Shown: piece by piece, positions 6,201 through 9,709 of the stretch
Layout of the letters: the number at the start of each line of letters is the position of its first letter
Position numbering within the stretch: the first letter of the stretch is position 1
Origin: WHTB01 sp050699035
GTDB taxonomy: Bacteria > Actinomycetota > Actinomycetes > Propionibacteriales > Nocardioidaceae
Assembly (NCBI GenBank): GCA_050699035.1
Contig: JBOHDE010000152.1
Coordinates: 1-9,709 of the forward strand
Direction: 5' to 3'
DNA length: 9,709 nucleotides
The notes under the pieces: model-generated
Database searches by the model: none
The model's input: the letters and a program-made list of their open reading frames with translations, nothing else
What the model was told of the DNA's origin: nothing
Program-made: the position numbers and the translations under genes

Positions 6201-7262
6201 ATGAGACAGGGATCCCTTGTCCTGGCCGCTGCGGCCTGCCTGATCGCCGGTTGCGGCGGGCAGGACAGCACCAGCGACTCGTCCACGTCGATCGACGACG
6301 TGACGGACCAGGCGTCGCTCGACAAGCTGGTCGACGCGGCGAAGGAGGAGGGTCAGGTCGTCTGGTACACGTCGGTTCCGAGCGAGCGCGCCGACGAGAT
6401 CGCCAAGATGTTCACCGCCGAGTACGACATCGAGGTCGTCGTGCAGCGCTCCGGCGGTGAGGACCTGCTGCAGAAGTTCCTGCTCGAGGAGGAGGCCGGC
6501 CGCGTCCAGAACGACGTACTCACGCTCTCCGACCCGGCGGCCTTCATCAGCCTGAAGCAAGACGATGTGCTCACCTGCTTCGTGCCACGCAACTTCGACT
6601 CCGTGCTCGAGTACGCGAGGGACGACGACGGCTGCTGGATCGCGACCCGGATGAACGCGTACGTCATCGCGTACAACACCAAGGAGGTCACCGACCCACC
6701 GACCGGGTTCGATGACCTGCTGGACCCGAAGTTCGCCGACGACCTCGCGTACATCAACCCGAGCTTCAGCTCCGGGTCCCTCATCGTCACGGCCGGTCTC
6801 GCCAACGACAAGGGCTGGGAGTGGTTCGACCAGCTGGCGAAGAACAAGCCGTTCGTCGTCAAGGGAAACAACGACACGATGCAGACGGTCGTGACCGGCG
6901 AGCGGGGCATCGCGACGTTCGTCAACAGTACGTACGTGTCGGAGGCGAAGGCCGAAGGACAGCCGGTCGAGTGGGTGTTCCCCGAGGACGGGATCTACCT
7001 GATCCCCGCACCCAGCGCCGTGATCGCCGAAGCGCCCCACCCCGCCGCCGGCAAGCTGCTCGCCGACTTCCTGCTTACCGACGAGGTCCAGCAGGTCATG
7101 GTCGACGACGGCAACTATGCGGCGATGGACGACTTCCCCGCGCCCGAGGGCCAGCCGGAGATCGACGAGATGAAGCGGCTGGAGGTCGACTACGACAAGC
7201 TCGCCGGCGAGTCCAAGGACGTCCGCGACCAGTTCAGCTCGACGATCGAGAGCGCCAGCTGA
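6201..7262 (+). CDS. ABC importer substrate-binding lipoprotein (Fbp/2-AEP/putrescine-like class)
   Basis: This 353-residue protein is anchored outside the membrane and delivers a solute to the permease encoded next. It has a lipoprotein signal: a short charged start, the hydrophobic run LVLAAAACLIAG and a lipobox LIAGC with the lipidated Cys at 18. A polar Ser/Thr/Asp linker leads into a type-2 periplasmic binding fold of the iron(III)-like family: VVWYTSVPSERADEI (53-67), a dibasic/acidic helix with F-L-L-E-E-E-A-G (93-100), NDVLTLSD (104-111) and a C-terminal DGIYLIPAPSAVI region (263-275). Ferric-binding proteins have adjacent tyrosines that bind iron; the matching region here reads FVNSTYV with one Tyr (245), so iron is doubtful. 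Two cysteines (126, 145) are close enough to form a disulfide. It is the first gene of the importer operon. Confidence 0.85.
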   Translation: MRQGSLVLAAAACLIAGCGGQDSTSDSSTSIDDVTDQASLDKLVDAAKEEGQVVWYTSVPSERADEIAKMFTAEYDIEVVVQRSGGEDLLQKFLLEEEAGRVQNDVLTLSDPAAFISLKQDDVLTCFVPRNFDSVLEYARDDDGCWIATRMNAYVIAYNTKEVTDPPTGFDDLLDPKFADDLAYINPSFSSGSLIVTAGLANDKGWEWFDQLAKNKPFVVKGNNDTMQTVVTGERGIATFVNSTYVSEAKAEGQPVEWVFPEDGIYLIPAPSAVIAEAPHPAAGKLLADFLLTDEVQQVMVDDGNYAAMDDFPAPEGQPEIDEMKRLEVDYDKLAGESKDVRDQFSSTIESAS

Positions 7263-7290
7263 GCGAGTGGCAGCACAAGGCCAACCAGTG

Positions 7291-9003
7291 ATGACGACGC
7301 CGCCGCGGCAAGCGGCCGGATCGCCGCGGCGTGGCGGATCGAGGAGCGCCGTGAGTGCGCGACTCGTCCTCGGCGGCGCCGCGCTGATCCTGGTCGTGCT
7401 GGTCGTCTACCCGCTGTTCTGGCTGGTGCTGAGCAGCTTCGGCGGCACCGACGACCTCACGGTCAGCAACTACCTGCGGGTCGTGCGCGAGCCGGACCTC
7501 TACCGGGCCCTGCTGAACACCCTGCTGATCGCCACCGGTGCCAGCATCATCAGCCTGTTCGCCGGGGTGCCGATCGCCTGGTTCATCAGCCGGACGAACA
7601 TCCCCGGCAAGGAGGCACTGCGGACCGCGACGTCGGTCTCGTTCATGATCCCCGGCTTCCTCAGCGCCATCGCGTACGTCGTCTTGATGGCGCCGAACAC
7701 GGGCTGGCTGAACGAGCTGGTCGAGCGGACGCTCGGCGTCGACCAGGGCCCGTTCAACATCTACAGCCTGCCGGGCATCACGGCGGTCACGTCGTTCGGG
7801 TCAGTGGCCTTCGTGATCTACCTGACCACGGCCGCGCTCGACTCGGTGGACTCCGGCCTCGAGCAGTCCGCGCAGATCCTCGGCGCGTCCCGCTGGAAGG
7901 TCATCCTGGGGATCACCTGGCCGCTCGTCACTCCCGCCCTGCTGGCGTCGACCCTGCTGGTGTTCGTGCACAGTCTTGCGCTGTTCGGGTCGCACGCGAT
8001 CCTCGGTCTGCCGGTCCAGATCTACACGCTGCCGACGCGCATCTATTCGCTGTTCGCGTTCCCCCCGGACTACGGCGCGGCCACCGCGCTGTCGATGGTG
8101 CTGGTGCTCCTCACCATCGGAGTCCTCTACCTCCAGCGTCGGCTGCTGAAGCGCCGGTCGTACGTCACGACCGAGGGCAAGGCAGGGTTCCAGGCGCAGG
8201 TCGACCTCGGGAGGTACCGGTGGCCGGCGTTCGTCGCCTGCCACGGGTTCTTCGCGTTCGCGGCGTACCTGCCGGTGCTGGTGCTGGTGCTGGCGTCGCT
8301 CACCAAGTCGCGGGGGCTCGGCTTCGGGTGGGACAACCTCACCTGGGCCAACTATCAGTACGTGTTGTTCGAGTACTCCCTGACCCAACGCGCCACCGTC
8401 AACACCCTCATCCTGGCGGCGTCCGCCGCGACCGCAGGGATCGTCCTCGGGGCGCTGATCGCGTACATCAACCTTCGGCTCAAGGTCCGCGGGGCCAAGG
8501 TTCTCGACTACCTGTCCACCATTCCACTGGGGTTGCCCGGCGTCGTGCTGGCCGTCGGTCTCGTGCTGGCCTGGATCAGGCTGCCGATCGCGATCTACGC
8601 CACGATGTGGATCCTGCTGATCGCGTACCTGACCCGGTTCATCCCGCTGGCCGTGCGCTCGGCCGACAGTGCGCTGCGCCAGATCGACCCGTCGCTCGAG
8701 GAGGCGTCACGTATCAGCGGCGGCTCGTGGCTACGCAGCATCGTCGAGATCACGCTGCCGCTGATGAAGGGCGGCATGGTCGCCGGCTGGTCGTTGATCT
8801 TCGTCCAGGTGATCGGTGAGCTCGCCGCGACCATCCTGCTGTTCTCGGTGGGCAACGAGACCGTGGCGGTGGCGATCTACCAACGCTCGGAGGAAGGCCA
8901 CCTCGAGGAGGTCTCGGCGCTCTCGGTCCTTGTCCTGCTCGCGACGGCGGTCGTGCTCGGTCTGGCCCGCCGACTCACCGGCGCCTCAGTCACCCGCTGG
9001 TAG
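7291..9003 (+). CDS. ABC importer permease, two fused transmembrane domains (FbpB-like)
   Basis: A 570-residue integral membrane protein with about twelve membrane segments in two homologous halves (roughly 25-285 and 310-565), so one polypeptide forms the whole channel. Each half has the EAA coupling-helix loop that contacts the ATPase: EQSAQILGASRWKVI around 191-205 and EEASRISGGSWLRSI around 470-484, each followed by I-T-x-P-L. The fused form is typical of ferric, thiamine and 2-aminoethylphosphonate-class importers. The first hydrophobic segment is at about 28-50. The start is uncertain: ATG 7291 (or GTG 7288) has AAGG at 7277-7280, while a GTG at 7267 in the same frame would add eight residues and lies four bases after the binding-protein stop. 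All options keep it in the operon. The substrate follows that of the binding protein and is not determined. Confidence 0.87.
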   Translation: MTTPPRQAAGSPRRGGSRSAVSARLVLGGAALILVVLVVYPLFWLVLSSFGGTDDLTVSNYLRVVREPDLYRALLNTLLIATGASIISLFAGVPIAWFISRTNIPGKEALRTATSVSFMIPGFLSAIAYVVLMAPNTGWLNELVERTLGVDQGPFNIYSLPGITAVTSFGSVAFVIYLTTAALDSVDSGLEQSAQILGASRWKVILGITWPLVTPALLASTLLVFVHSLALFGSHAILGLPVQIYTLPTRIYSLFAFPPDYGAATALSMVLVLLTIGVLYLQRRLLKRRSYVTTEGKAGFQAQVDLGRYRWPAFVACHGFFAFAAYLPVLVLVLASLTKSRGLGFGWDNLTWANYQYVLFEYSLTQRATVNTLILAASAATAGIVLGALIAYINLRLKVRGAKVLDYLSTIPLGLPGVVLAVGLVLAWIRLPIAIYATMWILLIAYLTRFIPLAVRSADSALRQIDPSLEEASRISGGSWLRSIVEITLPLMKGGMVAGWSLIFVQVIGELAATILLFSVGNETVAVAIYQRSEEGHLEEVSALSVLVLLATAVVLGLARRLTGASVTRW

Positions 9004-9025
9004 ACGCCACGAACTGGAGGACTGC

Positions 9026-9709
9026 ATGGGTACGATCGAGGTCACGAAACTGACCAAGAGGTACGGCGACCACCACGCCGTCGATGGTCTCGACCTGTCG
9101 ATCGAGGACGGTCAGTTCATCACCCTGCTCGGCCCGAGCGGTTGCGGCAAGACGACGACGCTGCGGATGCTGGCCGGCTTCATCCGACCCGACGAGGGCA
9201 CGATCACCGTCGACGGCCGCGAGCTCTCGTCACCCGCGCGGGTCGTGCCGCCCGAGGAGCGCGGGATGGGGATGGTGTTCCAGAACTACGCGCTCTGGCC
9301 GCACAAGACCGTCTACCACAACGTCGCGTACGGGTTGCGGATGCAGCGGCCGCGACTGGCACGCACGGAGATCCGAGCCCGCGTCGGCGCGATGCTGGAG
9401 GTGGTGAGCCTGCCGGGCTTCGAGGACCGGTTCCCGGGCCAGCTCAGCGGTGGACAGCAGCAGCGAGTGGCCCTGGCGAGGTCGCTGGTCACCGAGCCGT
9501 CGATCCTGCTCCTCGACGAGCCGTTGTCGAACCTGGACGCCAAGCTGCGCGACCGGATGCGCGACGAGGTGCAGGAGATCCAGCGCCGCACCGACATCAC
9601 GTTCGTGTATGTCACGCACGACCAGGGGGAGGCGATGAGCATGTCCGACCGGATCGCCGTGATGCGCTCCGGCCGGCTCGAGCAGTTCGCCCCACCTCGG
9701 CACGTCTAC
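9026..9709 (+). CDS. ABC importer ATP-binding protein (FbpC/PotA-like), 3' end outside window
   Basis: The first 228 residues of the importer ATPase; the frame is open to the last base. The whole nucleotide-binding domain is visible: A-loop Tyr13, Walker A GPSGCGKTT (36-44), Q-loop Q86 in VFQNYALWPH, signature LSGGQQQRVALAR (140-152), Walker B ILLLDEP (160-166), D-loop SNLDAKLR (168-175) and H-loop H198. Missing is the C-terminal region, which in this class carries a TOBE regulatory domain (full proteins are usually 340-380 residues). The start ATG follows GGAGG (9016-9020) with five bases between, 22 bases after the permease stop, so it is the third gene of the operon. It powers the fused permease by ATP hydrolysis on the cytoplasmic side. 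Confidence 0.92.
   Translation, partial: MGTIEVTKLTKRYGDHHAVDGLDLSIEDGQFITLLGPSGCGKTTTLRMLAGFIRPDEGTITVDGRELSSPARVVPPEERGMGMVFQNYALWPHKTVYHNVAYGLRMQRPRLARTEIRARVGAMLEVVSLPGFEDRFPGQLSGGQQQRVALARSLVTEPSILLLDEPLSNLDAKLRDRMRDEVQEIQRRTDITFVYVTHDQGEAMSMSDRIAVMRSGRLEQFAPPRHVY

Noticed and set aside
1..9709. tRNA, rRNA, CRISPR array, insertion sequence or phage attachment site
   Set aside because: No regularly spaced repeats, transposase motifs, terminal inverted repeats or tRNA-like folds were recognised on either strand.

Overview
The window is high-GC throughout, and all eight protein genes lie on the + strand, tightly packed. Two of the four internal junctions in the first block are ATGA overlaps or a one-base TAGTG overlap. 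The G/C-rich third codon positions, GTG and possible TTG starts, a Tat-exported enzyme and a lipoprotein-anchored ABC binding protein suggest a high-GC Gram-positive (actinobacterium), perhaps a soil member of the Nocardioides/Kribbella/Pseudonocardia sort. The genus is a guess.

Block A (1-4612) is a catabolic cluster. It opens with the C-terminal end of an FdrA (AllF) protein, followed by a DUF1116 (YlbE/AllG) protein and a DUF2877 (YlbF/AllH) protein. In E. coli these three are the subunits of oxamate carbamoyltransferase, which splits oxalurate with phosphate into oxamate and carbamoyl phosphate in anaerobic allantoin breakdown. A 120-base gap follows, which may hold the remnant of an IclR-type regulator. 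Next come a cytosine-deaminase-like amidohydrolase with two altered active-site positions and a small DUF1097 membrane protein, joined by an ATGA overlap.

Block B (4711-6021) is one gene for an acetamidase/formamidase-family protein that carries a twin-arginine signal peptide, which is unusual for this family. It is preceded by a 98-base spacer with nested inverted repeats.

Block C (about 6074 to the right edge) has its own promoter-like sequence with an A/T-rich palindrome (CATATC-A-GATATG) lying in the spacer and -10 region. It drives a complete binding-protein / fused two-domain permease / ATPase importer of the ferric-iron/putrescine/2-aminoethylphosphonate class. The ATPase runs off the right edge.

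Inferred role: a transport-and-degradation module for a nitrogen-rich amide, imide or ureide. An exported amidase would trim an extracellular compound, the ABC system would import a product, the amidohydrolase would open or deaminate it, and the AllFGH-type complex would recover carbamoyl phosphate from a ureido intermediate. No allantoinase, ureidoglycolate dehydrogenase or carbamate kinase is visible, so the actual substrate is unknown and may not be allantoin. No RNA genes, IS elements, CRISPR arrays or phage features were seen.
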